From contig ML978166.1 of assembly GCA_010015745.1 (NCBI GenBank), positions 372,001 through 436,000 on the forward strand: 64,000 nucleotides of DNA, in the 5' to 3' direction. Below, piece after piece: positions 19,623 to 31,903 of the stretch (the first letter of the stretch is position 1; every line of letters starts with the position of its first letter). The translations under genes and the position numbers were made by a program. Under the pieces are notes generated by a model. The model was given only the letters and a program-made list of their open reading frames with translations, did not search any database and had not been told where the DNA came from. Origin of the DNA: Setomelanomma holmii. Taxonomy: Eukaryota > Ascomycota > Dothideomycetes > Pleosporales > Phaeosphaeriaceae.

Positions 19623-22540
19623 GGTGATGGGCGGTGGTGCGCGGGCTTCGCGGGCTGCTGGGATGGAGAGCGATGGGTGTGAGGAGAAAGGGACGCTAAG
19701 CGGCGTTTTCAATTGCTGCTACCACACATCCACAATGAGCGCTCCGCCACCTCATAGTACTAGACGCGCCTGCCCACAGAACAAACAGCCAGACACTCTA
19801 CGCGCGAGTGGGCCCAGGCAGCTCTGTGGCGACGATGCCACCTCGACTTTGATGGGGCAAGTCTTTCTTCTCCGCTGCCGCGCCGAGATTTTACAACACA
19901 GCGAGGCTCACGAGAGCGCATCGACCACCAAACCTAGCGCCTAAGAGTTGCGAGCAGGTCTGTATATCTAGCAGGGGACCTGGTTGAGAGCATGGGCGGA
20001 GGCGACGGTGAAGGTGCGTCTGCTACGTGGAATTCGTAGGGTGGTTGCTCGAAAAAGGTGGATGGTGCCGGTCGGAGGATGCGATCGTTGTGTCTTGCGA
20101 TTACCATATCCCTGCGTAAGTCGATGCAGTCATGCTGGCCCTGCGTGGGTCATCTGCAGTGGTTGCGCAAACAGTGGTTGTGGTCGAAGGTGCTGTTGGA
20201 GATGCGCAGCACTCAGGCTTCCCCATTTTGGCTAACAGCCGCGGCTAGTTTGAGCTGCCAAAGCGCAACTCAACGCGAAAACAAGGCCTTTCAGAGAAAC
20301 TCCCCAGCACGCCCGCTGGCAAAAATCACGATTTGTGTAGGTATACAGGTGAGTGAACGGTCAGCTCTCTGCTGTTCGAGCGAGCATTACACCTCGTTGT
20401 CGAATACTAGCAAACGCTTGGCGGCGAATGAGCAACCTATTGGTTCGTCAATAAAATGGCACCTGCACGTGAAGCACCAGTATATGTCGGGTTCGGAACG
20501 TTGTTGTTGCGATATACACAGCAGAGACGTACAAATGAGACGACAAGTGTCATGCGCATCGTCCAGTCCAGCATTAGTTCGCGTTGTATGCTGAGAAGAC
20601 CATCGTCGGCAACATTGAAATTCCCAAGCCTGACTACGCTCAGATGTCTGATCAGCCCTCCGTAGCACGCAACAAAAGCCACTGAGGATAGACAAGCTCC
20701 ATATTGTGCTGAACGCTCGCGGCGGGACGGCTGGTGTCAGGGACGGAATGAGATACATGTTCATACCTCTAGCCGCTCATGGTAGACGGCTCGACCCCAG
20801 TGACATGCAATGGCCGGGAACCTCGTCTATTCTGTCGAAGCGAGCTCCTCCTGCTGACGATCCAGATTTGAGCGCATGCGTGTCAGATAGTCATGGATCG
20901 AGACGACTGAAAGGTCCTTGAAGGGCTCCCGTACAGTCAAGATGTCCTGCTCGAAGCCGATCAGAGAGAGCCATATCCGGCCTAGCGTCCTGCACCTGAT
21001 GATAGTGCCAGGTGTTTTGTGTGAGTTGGCGGTTAGCCACAGCGCTTCGAAACTGCACCGAGGCCTTTCGTTGAAGGGTGTTTGAAGAGCGGCTCCACAA
21101 AACTTCGACTTATTCTTACAATGAATGCACCAGACGTCGCCATGAAGTCTACACAAGGTGGCGTGTAAAGGTTATGGCTTGGCATTGGTGGGCATGTCAT
21201 TGGCTCGGGAAACAGCGGCAGATCGGCTGGGCGGAACGAAGCTAGCCTAAACCTTGAGCTAACGCCCGCTGCAGTACCAGTGTTTGTACCCTCACTGAAG
21301 CCAACCCTTTGTAGTTGACGCCTGGTAGAGTTCAAGCCCAGTCTTTGAGCAATAGCCTCTGGGTCCTGCTTGAGCGCCAATGGACGTGGGCGGGCGACAT
21401 GGACGTGTCCCACCAATTGATTTATTGATTATAGTGCTGCATAGGGGTTACGTATTGCACCGAGGGATGATGCCACGAGAGCGGCTTGCGGTGTGGGATG
21501 TGCGGTGAAGTAGTTTCGTGGAGTTGGCATAGCCATTGGTGCAACGTGGCGATGCAGGTGCAGAGTTTTGTATGCTAGATATAAGAGCAGCAGCGTCGAG
21601 CTTCTGCTTGTTCTTCTGTGAGCTGCCATGCCATCATTCACAGGACGCGATCTCCATCAAAACGTTGAAACAGCAGGGGTCCGCCAGCCTTCGCGCACAG
21701 AACACGCCATCCGAGTCCCATCTGATCATGGCGCCAGCGATTGAGGGCCGACGCGCCCGCTTCGTGGCTCTCGAGGCGCCAAATGCTCGCACGTGAAACC
21801 GTCTTACAGCCCACTTTTTGCGTGGAACTACGCGCGCCTTCGACATGTTCTCAGAGAAAGCCAGAAGAAAGAAAATCGGGAGATCGAGCAAGGATCATGG
21901 CCGTTTCGCCGTGGGGCCTGGTGGTGAAACAAGCACCAAGCCTTGACCTTTAGCGATAGGCTCCAGTAGAGCGTCCTTGCGTTGCGCAATCGCTCGAACC
22001 ACAACAAGATGCTTCGAGGTGTAGCGGCTGCCGTTTTGCGGATTTGGGCGTCGCAAATGCGGTAATACTCGTACTGATCGAGGTAGAGCCCGCGCTGAGC
22101 CGCCGAAGAGGACCTTCTCATGGTTGGAATGTAATGGGGACTGCGCACGGCCTGCTAATTCGTCCCGTCTTTCTCGAGACGCTACTGCCGCCTTAGATTG
22201 CATGGGATGCAGCTGAGCTACCTCTCGGTCTCCTCATGTGCCAGCCTCATGTTTTCTATACCATCTTTTTGGCCTGTCGGCATTACGATTCGACTGCAGC
22301 GAGAGCAGCCGCGGGCCTTCGACCTCATGCTCGATTTATGACACACTCGTTATATTCACGCCTTTCATTCTGTCAATCGTTTGTTCTTCCTTCGAAGCTA
22401 GTTCGGGGCGCGAGAGCGCATAGCTCTGCAAGCGCGCGTTCAACCTTGTGACTATCTCGATTTGTGTGGTTGCATGTCTGGGATTTGCCTTATACACTTC
22501 TTATCGCCTGCCCGCTGGGTCAGCTATCGAACGTCACGAC
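19623..22540. other. long intergenic region, no supported gene
   Basis: About 2.9 kb between the divergent Set2 and AT-hook genes. Many short frames occur on both strands. One at 20827-21156 (-) looks mildly coding in composition but shows no family motif. I see no RNA gene or transposon ends. It probably holds long 5' regions and promoters, and perhaps non-coding RNA. Confidence 0.5.
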
Positions 22541-23629
22541 ATGGAGCCCGCAAATTGGAGTGAACCAGAAAAGGTCAGGGCTGTCGACGCCGGTCGCATT
22601 CTTGCCAGCTTTGCTAACGCCTTCCCCAGGTATATTTGCTTGCCGAAATATTGAAGGCGGCTCCTATACCTTCTCAAGTACTCCTCAACTTCATTCGTGA
22701 CTCTCAGATACAGCCCAGATGGAACGACACGGCCCTTCCTCCCGGTACGCCTCCAACTTCTACACGCTCCTTTCCTTACCCTGTCTACGGAGCCAAGTCT
22801 CACTGTCCTGCTGGTTGTCTCGTTACTGACAATGTATACTATAGGACGTTCATTGCGCTCAAGTCAGATGGCGTATGACCAAATGATGGGGACTTACTCA
22901 GGACCTGACTATAGACGCCCGCCGATGCCCACCCAGGGTGCGCAACCTATCATGTATACCGGTCCCGAAGCCTCGAGAAAACGTCCGTTCCAAGAAAGCG
23001 CTCCGCCCATTGGCCGCTTGCTTCAACCTCGCCCGCCGCAACAGTACGTTGGAGACTACATGCAAGCTGGTGGGCCAGCGTACACTTCTACCATGGCATC
23101 GACGGGCGAACCTGCGAACAAGAAGAAGAGAGGAAGGCCCACAAAGGCGGAAGCGCAACAAAGGGCACAAGAGGCAGCAGCACGCGGCGAAGTCTATCCA
23201 CCACCAAGACGAGGACGAGCGTCAATTACTGCGCCGCCAGAGCCATCACCACTCGGCTCCGAATCGCGACTTCATGAAAGAACACCGCCGCAACAGCCAC
23301 AGGGACAAATGGGTCAGGCGGTGACGCCGCAACGTCAAATGCAGCCAGAAAGAGAACCAGAGTCATCTTCTGGAAAAAGACGTCGCACAAAACCACATCC
23401 ACTGGAATTGGAGAAGCCACAGCGCAGTCTGGGCGAACTGGAGTCTCCACTAGCTTTCGGTTCTGGAGATCCAAGTCGCAGCCAGCAATACTCTTCGTTC
23501 ACACCGATTTCGGCCCCTCTACCTTCATCCGCGGACTCGAGAGACAGAGACATACGCATGGAAGGAGTCGAAGAGACTCAACCACGAACCACGACACCTC
23601 ATTCGTTCAAAGACACGGTCGGCATATGA
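22541..23629 (+). CDS. AT-hook DNA-binding protein, unknown role
   Basis: Three exons: 22541-22573, 22630-22744 and 22845-23629 (310 aa). Introns of 56 and 100 nt are bounded by GTCAGG/CCCAG and GTACGC/TATAG. The first 50 residues form a small helical module (WSEPEKVYLLAEILKAAPIP, then a Leu/Phe/Ile-rich stretch). The rest is low-complexity Pro/Gln/Ser. Near the middle lies an AT-hook (KKKRGRPTKAEA), with a second basic patch (PPPRRGRAS) and a third (KRRRTKPHP). This suggests a nuclear minor-groove DNA-binding protein acting in chromatin or transcription. The short N-terminal module is like that of fungal proteins usually annotated as AT-hook domain proteins. I cannot name an orthologue. Confidence 0.78.
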
Positions 23630-25948
23630 CAGCCTTTCTTACGTCCACAAAAGCAACCTACGGCGGTAATACTGATTTGAAGCGTTCCGTCACGACTTTA
23701 GTTTACGCACTCACGATACCATTTATGGATCTTATGGAGGCATGCTCTGCTTTCGCATTTTGCGTCTGCTTATGAGTACCGATCATGCGCAATATTGGTC
23801 ATGTTTATGCCGCTGTCATTACATCCGCAAGCGTAGCGTATTTCCTGGATCTTTCGCCATTCTGTTTGTCATTTCTGTTGAAGCCAATTTCCTTGCCAAA
23901 ACTTTTCATTTCTTTCTCTGGAATTGCATGTTCACGCACGCTTCTCATGAAAGTCGAGATGTGACGAGCAAATTACCTAATGTCTTACTATCACTACATT
24001 CACGACCAGATTCAAGAAGTCACTTTGGCTTTTTTCCTTCGCTTCGCAAATCATTGGGTGACAGGCTCTCATGCCAGTCCCCCACACATGTACGATAGAT
24101 GCGATTTCCGAGCTTTCCTGCATAACGGCCTCTGTACAAAAAGCAACTATTAGCAGCAGTAGCAATAGTAGAATCCAGGCACAGCCTATCAGCGCGCCTT
24201 TTCAGCATTTTTCTCGTTTCTCAGGCAGCCAACTCTCCAGGTACCAGGTTACACGTCGCTCCTGCACGTCAATGTACGTATCCTGTTGTCCACTCAACTA
24301 GCGAAGAAGCGCCTCCCACGACATCAATTTGCTGCAGGTCGGCGCAGAAGGTCGATGGAAGTCTGGTAGAGCAGCCGAATGCGGACGCAGAGTGGCGACT
24401 TTTGAGCGGAACGCGACACAAGCAACGGGTCTTGTTTCACCTATGAATACTTTGCAAGCTCCATGTCACACAATCGTGTGTATTGTTTGGGAAACTCCAC
24501 ATGACCCGCCGGCGCAGGGGTACTCATCCTCTGTTCAAAATCTGCAAGTAAGCGCCCTCCCAGTCACAACTGCAAAACCACCAGATTTGGCGGCTTCTCC
24601 TTACGACGCGAGATTCAATACTCGACACATCAAACCGACTCGAAAAGGGGCAGCAACACCCAACGTCAAAAAGACACCGTGAAACACGCAATTGGCCGAC
24701 GCGGCACTTCGCCAGGAAATGACTCGAGCATGCATGTTGAGGCTGCGAACCAGCGCTGCTGCACCACGAAAGGAGAGTGTACATGACACCAACGCAAGAC
24801 GCATGCACGCTTCGACCATGTTGCATGCGTGCTTGCGGCCGCACGCTGCCTCAACAACACAAAACAACGCGCGATTGCCCTACCAACTTAGCCGCACAAG
24901 TACGGGGTAAACGTCACTCCTGCGTTCGCCCATTTTCTTACGATGTTGCGAAAGGAAGTCGTCGTGTGTGTGGAGTGATGTTGGAGTGTGTTCACGAGGC
25001 CGCGCGCTCAATGTGGGTCCGAACAGAACGGAACGCATCACGGGAGGCACGTCCGAGTGGATCTTTCATCGCTGCTGAACGTATCGGTGTTTTGCCCTTT
25101 AATTGCCAATAATTACTTTTCCTCCAACGTGTTTAGGGGGTCGCAAAGGCATCTTCCTTGCTCGTATATTGTAAAGCGACACGAAAAGGACGCGCCAGTG
25201 CAAGTTGCAGATGAGCTTGGGCCAGCCGTTCTCCGTCGATCCGAGGCGTTTAACTGGTCGGTGATTGTGGTGATGCGGATTGGCTGCGGTACAGGTAAAC
25301 ACCACAGACGGAACCCCCGCGCATATTAGCATGAAGTTGAATAAGCCAAGATTAAAGCCCCTGCTGAGGTGGTCTTACCGCGTACTCGCGCTGGTACCTG
25401 AAGATCATAAACGCAGTGCCATTTTACCCGAAACCAATACTTGCTCTACATTATCGCTGGGCTAAGATGTGCCTGGTACTTTACGAGTGTACTTTGCTCG
25501 CGTGTGTTTGTGGTGGGGTCGAAGGAATGTCACTATATTACCCAAACTATAGCATCGCCGATCTGAGCCACTTTGCGGGACGGCACAAATTGAACATGTC
25601 AGATCCCGATGGGGTGTGGTGCAGGCTTGTATATGCGGTAAAACGCATCGTGAATGGCAAATTTGGGGCAGGCGCTTAGCATATTGAAACGAATTGGGGA
25701 TGATTTCCTTTGCTGCTAAGGTATATAGGTACATTTTTCTCCATGCCTGGGGGTATTGGAGAATGGAACGTGTAACATAAAGAAGCATCGAGCTTCAACC
25801 TTGACGCCAATGATGCGCCTGACCCATGATGCAAGTCCCGGAACCTGAGCGCCTCGCTTAGTGATAAGATGATGTTCTTGAACTTCAATTGCCGCCTCCC
25901 AATGCCGTGAGAAATTCGGTAGTTGCACCCATCTTAAAACGTATTGCT
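23630..25948. other. long intergenic region, no supported gene
   Basis: About 2.3 kb between the convergent AT-hook and SUZ12 genes. Frames up to about 117 codons exist, for example at 24329-24682, but none has a recognisable domain, and frames overlap on both strands. No RNA gene or repeat was seen. Confidence 0.5.
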
Positions 25949-28252
25949 CTATAAAGGAGGCTGTTGGTCATTCACCTTGGGTTGCTTGCAGTCATTGCAG
26001 ACCCAGTTCTGTTTCCTCAAAGCCCGAGGATCTTGATGAACTTGCCAACGATCTTGGATGCATTGGATGTGATAGTTGCGCCGGATACAGTCCTGAAGTT
26101 GTGTTAGCCACGTTCAGAAATCAAAGCATTGGTATCGTTAGCATACCATGTTGGTACATGCGATCCATGAGAATTTGGCGCGCGCCGCGAGCGCATCTTT
26201 GCCACACAAGCATAGGTCGTATTGCACGGGGCTTGTGTCTCGTTTCTCGTCCTTTTCGACTGCGACTTCTGGCCTGTTGTTTAAAGCTGCTTCACGCATC
26301 TCCATATCTCCATCCGAATCAGCGGTGACTGGAGTGAGATTACCAGTTTCAGTCACTCTGGCTTTGCCTTTCCTCCTCGCCCTTTTCGCATCCTTTTCAG
26401 CTTCTCTTGGCGTGTCACGTGTCATAACGGCTCTTCCATGGTCTCCATAAGAAGACAGACTTGGATCTAGCTGAAGGAGCTGTTGTGATATGTCTTCGGC
26501 TCCGTGGAATTCGCCAGCTACAGGCTTCTGCGTTTCTACAAGCTCAAGACATCTGATGTGTGTCTCCTTGCTAACGATACCGTCCTCGAGTAGCTCGTTG
26601 ACCTTCTCCTTGTAGACGTCAAAAACTGCGTCTTGCCAGATCCAATGAGCTTGTTGGCGCGCAAAGCGAATCAAGGCATCGCCAACGTGAACATCTGAAT
26701 GTAGCTGCTCATGCCACATGTGTCCGTCGAAGGCTCTCAACAAGCGCTTGACAGCCTCCGAAAGGGCCTCCTTTCTGTCGAATTCCGCGCATTTTCTTGA
26801 CAGAATCCAGCTGTCGTCAACTTCGTCGTCACTCTCGCTGATGCTCTCACCTGTCTTGAGCGGCCTTCTGCTGCACGATCGGACGAATGTAATTCCTGCA
26901 GGCGCGGCAGGCACAAGGTACCTTCTTCTCTCGCGTGTCGCCTTATCTAGGACTTCTTCCGGGGGCTTTCGCTTGGGTACTTTCGGTATCCTCGGGGCTG
27001 AAGGGACAGCATAGCGATATGCTGTATGACGCTTCTCCAACCTGGTCACCCGTTGAAAGTCATCATTACCCTCATCAAGGTACCGACTTCGATTGAAAGG
27101 TTGTTCGGGTGCAAGATTGCGAATGTCGTAGGGCTCATCAGCCCTGGCGCTAGCTCGTTGCTCAGCCTTGTGATCTGCTACATCACATTCAAAGACCCAT
27201 GTCTCAACGCCTCTGTGACCATGGCTTTGACGCGTAGCTTGATAACGAAAGTAATCATGCCAAGCATCGAGGTGCATACGCAGGTCTTCGATGTCATTGT
27301 ACCCCCGCCGGTTACACCCTTCGTGGGGACAGATGAGACCGCGCCTTGTGATGGTCTCATTCGCATATTTGAAAATCAGTTTCGTTTCGTTCTGGTCGAC
27401 GTCTGGGTCTAGAGAAGGCGTCGGGTGTGGTTTTATCTGACCGGCTGCACGTAGCTGTCGATTGTGTGCAGTAAGAATAGAGTCCCCCTTTCCTGCTGCC
27501 CAGTACATTGTAACTTCCAAACCAAAATCTAAGTGGTGCTTCCAGTCCCTCAGTGGAAGGATTGTGCGCTCTGTTGGGCAGTCGAGAATGTCAGCCCAAC
27601 TTGCGGAAAGACGCGTCGACATATTATGCGTTGATATATGCCCTCCCCCGAGAAAGCTGTAGAGTTCTTCAGCAGCATTATGTGTGTCGAGATTGATGCT
27701 GATGATGATCTTATAAGACTCGTTGAACGATATTTTTCCCACGTCGTCGTGCAATTGCGCTGGTTTTATGGTAACACGATCTGTCTCGACTGAGATCACC
27801 CTATCGCCTCGCTTTGTCACACTTGTCAGAGTAGCTTCCTGGGCTGCTACACTCGTGCATGGCAGGTCTGACGATGGGGGAAAGACTGTAGTCGAGATAG
27901 TGCTAGTCGCGCGATGGAGTACTCGTGTTTTTCGAGTGAGCTCGTCATGCTTGAGACGGATTGGACTGTCTTGATTGATGGGTTTGATGCCATGTATGTC
28001 CAGGATGAAGGATCCAGTCTGCTTGCTGATTTCAATCATGTCGTCTAGATCGTCGTGAGAAGGAGGTTTCCAGTTCTCACGGAGATCGAAGTTGTCTGCG
28101 ACGAACTTGTTCGGCGCCTTGCCTTTTAGTAGGTGTTGATGTACCCTAAAAGCTCGGGTAAGGTTCCTGTTAAGAAAAACTGGCGCTCGCTTTGACGATA
28201 TGTATTCGTATAGTAATATGTTCCCCGAAAACCTGTCCTGTCGCCCGACCAT
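25949..28252 (-). CDS. suz12: Polycomb repressive complex 2 subunit SUZ12 with PHD-like tail
   Basis: SUZ12 scaffolds the PRC2 H3K27 methyltransferase. Exons 28252-26147 and 26092-25949 give 749 aa, with a 54-nt intron (GTATGC, branch GCTAAC, TTCAG). A C2H2 zinc finger lies near residue 310 (CPHEGCNRRGYNDIEDLRMH with following His). The VEFS box follows from about 450 to 600 (ITFVRSCSRRPL, ESDDEVDDSWI, then helices with WHEQLHSDVHV). Splicing adds a Cys/His-rich module: CLCGKD, CTNMDC, HIQC and CNDC spaced like a PHD finger. The annotation as SUZ12 rests on the finger-plus-VEFS order. ATG 28252 is the first in frame; an upstream start in another exon is possible. The AAG/GTGAAT near the end could be another donor, so the last residues are uncertain. 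Confidence 0.82.
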
Positions 28253-29093
28253 GCTCTAGAACAGTAAGTTTGTCGTCTTGTCTGAAGTGTTGAGATTCTT
28301 TGCTCACCGTCCCACGTCAGTTGCATGCTACAGCAACTGAGCTAAGATGGAGCAAGTTCGAATTTTGCGAGCTTTCATTGATCGTCGACTCTGAATGAGA
28401 AGAAGAGCGTCATGCGCAAATTGCTGAAGGAACTTTGTTTGCGCGATATGCTTTGGCCGACAAAATCACCGCGTCCAAACTCTGATTTCTCTGTGCGATT
28501 CTCTGTTCCGAGACGTTCGCGCAGGGATCGCGACAGTCGTAATGTTGTGGTCGTGGGTGGGGACGGTCTAATTCGTAGTGAGGCCAGCACCTATGCATGC
28601 AGGTTCGTGGAGAAGGAAAGTGCCCCTATCGATAATGTTTGTTGATGTCGCGCTCCTGAAGGAAGGTGCGCAAGAGCTGCACCGGAAAGCAGGTACTGAA
28701 CAACCCTGACTGACTCAGTCCATGCATGTTCGCATGTTCTCTCACTGCCAGGTGTCAGATGAATAGAGTCAGCATGCATCGTGCCGAATGGAAGGTGGAC
28801 CTGCAGGGTTGCGTTGGGATCACGTGTTTTCGTGGCTAGAGCCATAGTAGGCACGGGCCAGCTGCGGCTACAAGGAAGCTGCATCATCGTCATCGCGTAC
28901 TTTAACGATCCGCAACCGTCCAGGCGTCACCTTGATCCTTGCCCATTCCCACCAACATAGCCTCATTGTCAGGCGGACTGACACACATGCGCTCTAAAAA
29001 GCACCATGCGACCACGAAATTGACGATCTAAAGACACCGCGACCCGGCCTCCACCCAATTCATAGCGCCACCCACAGCGGCCGCTGAGCGACC
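28253..29093. other. divergent promoter region, no gene seen
   Basis: Between the divergently transcribed SUZ12 and F-box genes. Short opposing frames at 28412-28645 (+) and 28591-28893 (-) have no motifs. Confidence 0.5.
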
Positions 29094-31301
29094 ATGGCGG
29101 TGACTCTCAAACGGAAACGCGGCGCTGTCTCCTACAGAGAGCCCGACAGCGACGAGGATCTGGCGGCGAGCTCTGAAGAAGAAGAAGAGCGCACACAACG
29201 GAAGCAACCCGTAGCCTCCCGCCGGTCGACAAGGCGCCGGGGGTCTTCTCCCCAGGAATCGTCGTCAGCTGTCAACAGACGTCCCGCGGCCGGATCGCGG
29301 AGCTCTCGACGGCAAGAGCGTCGCAAGGTCTCATACAAAGATGTCAGCACAGATGAGGAAGACGAAGACCCCTATGCCGACTTCGAAGTGTCAGAGGACG
29401 AACCCCCGCCGCGAACAAAGCTACCCCGAACCATCGCTCGATCGTCGCGAACACATAAGACTGCAAGTCCTAAGGGCAAGTCGCCGCGAAAGAGAGCACT
29501 CGGTGCGCCGTTGAGGCCGAACAATACCTCGCCCCGCGCTCCAGCCATGGCCGCCATTCCAACAGATGGGAAAACACCGGCGTGGGCGTCATTGCCGTAC
29601 CATGTGTTACTACAGATATTTGTGTACGCCTCGCATCCGCTTCGCGACGAAAACATGAGGGCGACAGCAGAGATTTCTTGGCTGGTCCAGGTGGCGCGCA
29701 TGTGCTCGGCATTCACGAAGCCAGCTCTAACGGCGCTGTATCGCAATCCACCCATCTTTGCGATGAGACAGTCGCGCAAAAGCCTGGTTCATCAGCTCAT
29801 TTCTCCTCCAGAAGCAGCACGCGATGATCACCGCGTCATGGTGAAACGCCTGGAGCTGGATGCCACCCAGATGACAGCACTCACAGATCATGCAAACAGC
29901 GTCACTGACCTCGCAGCTCTGATACGTTCATTGACGACACTTCGCGAGATCGATATCTTCGATCCCTTCGACAGGCCACCATACCGTGGACGACTCCGAC
30001 GATTGCGGCGGTGGGTTTACCCCGCCGAGCTCTTTGATGCCTTGCGCGCAAGCGAGTTACGTCTACGCAGCTGGCGGTGGAACAGCGCATTCTGTGATCA
30101 CGGCCCTCTCTGGCTGAAGAGCATACACGGCGACTCATCTTTTCAAAGTTTGCGAGAGCTCGCACTCACCAAGTTCCATCCTAGTGAGATCTCCGAGGAT
30201 CGCAATGAGCATGAGGGCGATCAAGGCCAACCAACGACAGAAGAGCTTCTAGCATCCGCCATAGTCGCTCTACCCAACCTCAACGCTCTCTCCTTGGAGA
30301 CATGCGGCATAGTCAGTGGTCGTCTTCTCCCACTTCTTCCCACAAATCTCGTAAGTCTGAACATAACGAATTGCGGAGAGCTGCTCTCCGATGCGCTATC
30401 AGCGTTTTTGGCAACTCATGGTGCACAACTGGAAGACCTCACTCTGAATCACAACCAGTCGCTTGACCTATCGTTTCTGGTTGATTTGAAGCAGTCTTGT
30501 CCTAAGTTGGAAATCCTAAGAATGGACATGACTTACTACAGCTCCCTTTCCATGTCGTCGGATAATGAGCCCTTGTACGAGACTCTATTGGGAGAGGCAG
30601 AAAGACCGACTTGGCCCAGCACGTTACGTGTCGTCGACATGGAATACCTCCGAAATTGGAACTCAGTAGCGGCTACCAACTTCTTCAGCTCTCTGATTGA
30701 TGCAGCTGAAGAGTTGCCATTCCTCCGCGAGATTGTCGTTATCGCAATGGTCGACACAGACTGGCGCGAGCGAGCAAAGTTCAGAGTCAAGTGGACCGAG
30801 CAGTTTAGGAAGGTGTTCGCGCGCAAGTGGCAACCACCGAGTTCTCATCTTGTCTCGTTGAAGGCTTTCAGGGAATGGATAGCAAACGGCTCCAGCATGG
30901 ACGTTGAGCCAGAGAAGGGAGAACCTGTCGCACCAGATGTGGCTGATGACATGCGAAACGCGAAGTTTGACGACAGCGATAGCGATGCGCCGCTCCTTCC
31001 TTCACGCAAGTCCAAGCAAGTCGATAAGTGGGATTCGAAGCGTCTTCGCTCGCGAGCAAAGGCGGCTGGGAGCTACGACGAATTATCAGCTGACGAGTCT
31101 GCTTCCGAGGGGGCGGAATCCGATGGCGATGAGGTGCCTTTCGTGCAGGGTCTCTGTCACACCGTCCTCTTCCGCATCGACAACTTCCGCCCGCGGGAAG
31201 AAATATACGGCGAAGCAGATTTCTTGGACGCGGAGCCGAGCGGTGACGAAGAGTGGAATGGAAACGACGATCAGGACGAAGGCGGGGGTTATGCTTGGTG
31301 A
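29094..31301 (+). CDS. F-box protein with leucine-rich-repeat-like region
   Basis: A single exon of 735 aa. Residues 1-150 are basic/acidic low complexity with Arg-rich patches (likely nuclear localisation). An F-box-like motif follows at about 160-210 (WASLPYHVLLQIFVYASHP, then VARMCSAFTKPALTALY), which would bind Skp1 in an SCF ubiquitin ligase. The centre (about 300-550) contains irregular leucine-rich repeats such as LNALSLETCGIV and LVSLNITNCGEL, presumably the substrate-binding part. The C-terminal 150 residues are acidic (DDSDSDAPLL, SGDEEWNGNDDQDEG). The substrate is unknown. The start is the first ATG after in-frame upstream stops. Confidence 0.85.
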   Translation: MAVTLKRKRGAVSYREPDSDEDLAASSEEEEERTQRKQPVASRRSTRRRGSSPQESSSAVNRRPAAGSRSSRRQERRKVSYKDVSTDEEDEDPYADFEVSEDEPPPRTKLPRTIARSSRTHKTASPKGKSPRKRALGAPLRPNNTSPRAPAMAAIPTDGKTPAWASLPYHVLLQIFVYASHPLRDENMRATAEISWLVQVARMCSAFTKPALTALYRNPPIFAMRQSRKSLVHQLISPPEAARDDHRVMVKRLELDATQMTALTDHANSVTDLAALIRSLTTLREIDIFDPFDRPPYRGRLRRLRRWVYPAELFDALRASELRLRSWRWNSAFCDHGPLWLKSIHGDSSFQSLRELALTKFHPSEISEDRNEHEGDQGQPTTEELLASAIVALPNLNALSLETCGIVSGRLLPLLPTNLVSLNITNCGELLSDALSAFLATHGAQLEDLTLNHNQSLDLSFLVDLKQSCPKLEILRMDMTYYSSLSMSSDNEPLYETLLGEAERPTWPSTLRVVDMEYLRNWNSVAATNFFSSLIDAAEELPFLREIVVIAMVDTDWRERAKFRVKWTEQFRKVFARKWQPPSSHLVSLKAFREWIANGSSMDVEPEKGEPVAPDVADDMRNAKFDDSDSDAPLLPSRKSKQVDKWDSKRLRSRAKAAGSYDELSADESASEGAESDGDEVPFVQGLCHTVLFRIDNFRPREEIYGEADFLDAEPSGDEEWNGNDDQDEGGGYAW

Positions 31302-31903
31302 TGCTTTTCTGTATCACACTATTCACATTGGAGTTTATTGGTGTCTTGGGTATGACCCAGTCGCGGTGTCCGGATTTTGCACCGACTGAAAAAGGTCTTC
31401 GGCGTCTGCATTTAGGTTGGCGTTGAGCGGGTGTCTACGTAACGTTATGTATACCAGTCTCATTGGGTCATGAACAGGCGCATTGGGCTGCGATAGACAG
31501 GACATTCAGGCTGGACGACTACAGGCACAGTTACTAAAAGTATCATGCTCCTCTGTACTTTCCGATCTCCGGACACGGCCGAGACCATTTGCGCTTGCAT
31601 AGCCGCTTGTGGTGGGTGCAGCGAGTGTCGACGCAGCTGAGAGAGTGCAACGCCTCGTGGCGCAGAGGGTGTGGCGGTGCAGCCTGACGTTGCCTTCCAA
31701 CATCCACTCAGCAACCTTGCTAACTCAAACTGCTCATCGCTCATGCTCTGACCTCTCGACTTACTTCCATATAAGCGCTCGCCGCGAGTCTTAAGCCCTG
31801 TACTCCGACGTCCCTTCTTTACCTGCTCCCTCCCACCAATACCATCATCGGGCTGCTTGTTTTCCTACCCCGCCGTCGTTGAAGCAGTGCATCCGCCGTC
31901 AAC
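31302..31903. other. intergenic, no gene seen
   Basis: 3' end of the F-box gene and promoter of the WW-domain gene. Pyrimidine-rich stretches near 31800-31860 are typical of a fungal 5' leader. Confidence 0.5.

Noticed and set aside
20058..21420. Several frames of 100-180 codons in the long intergenic region
   Set aside because: They overlap on both strands, show no motif, and splice joining did not extend them convincingly.
28290..28345. Minus-strand string TAGCTCAGTTGCTGTAGCATGC resembling a tRNA D-arm
   Set aside because: No matching anticodon arm, T arm or 3' acceptor follows. It lies in the SUZ12 5' region and is probably chance or a fragment.
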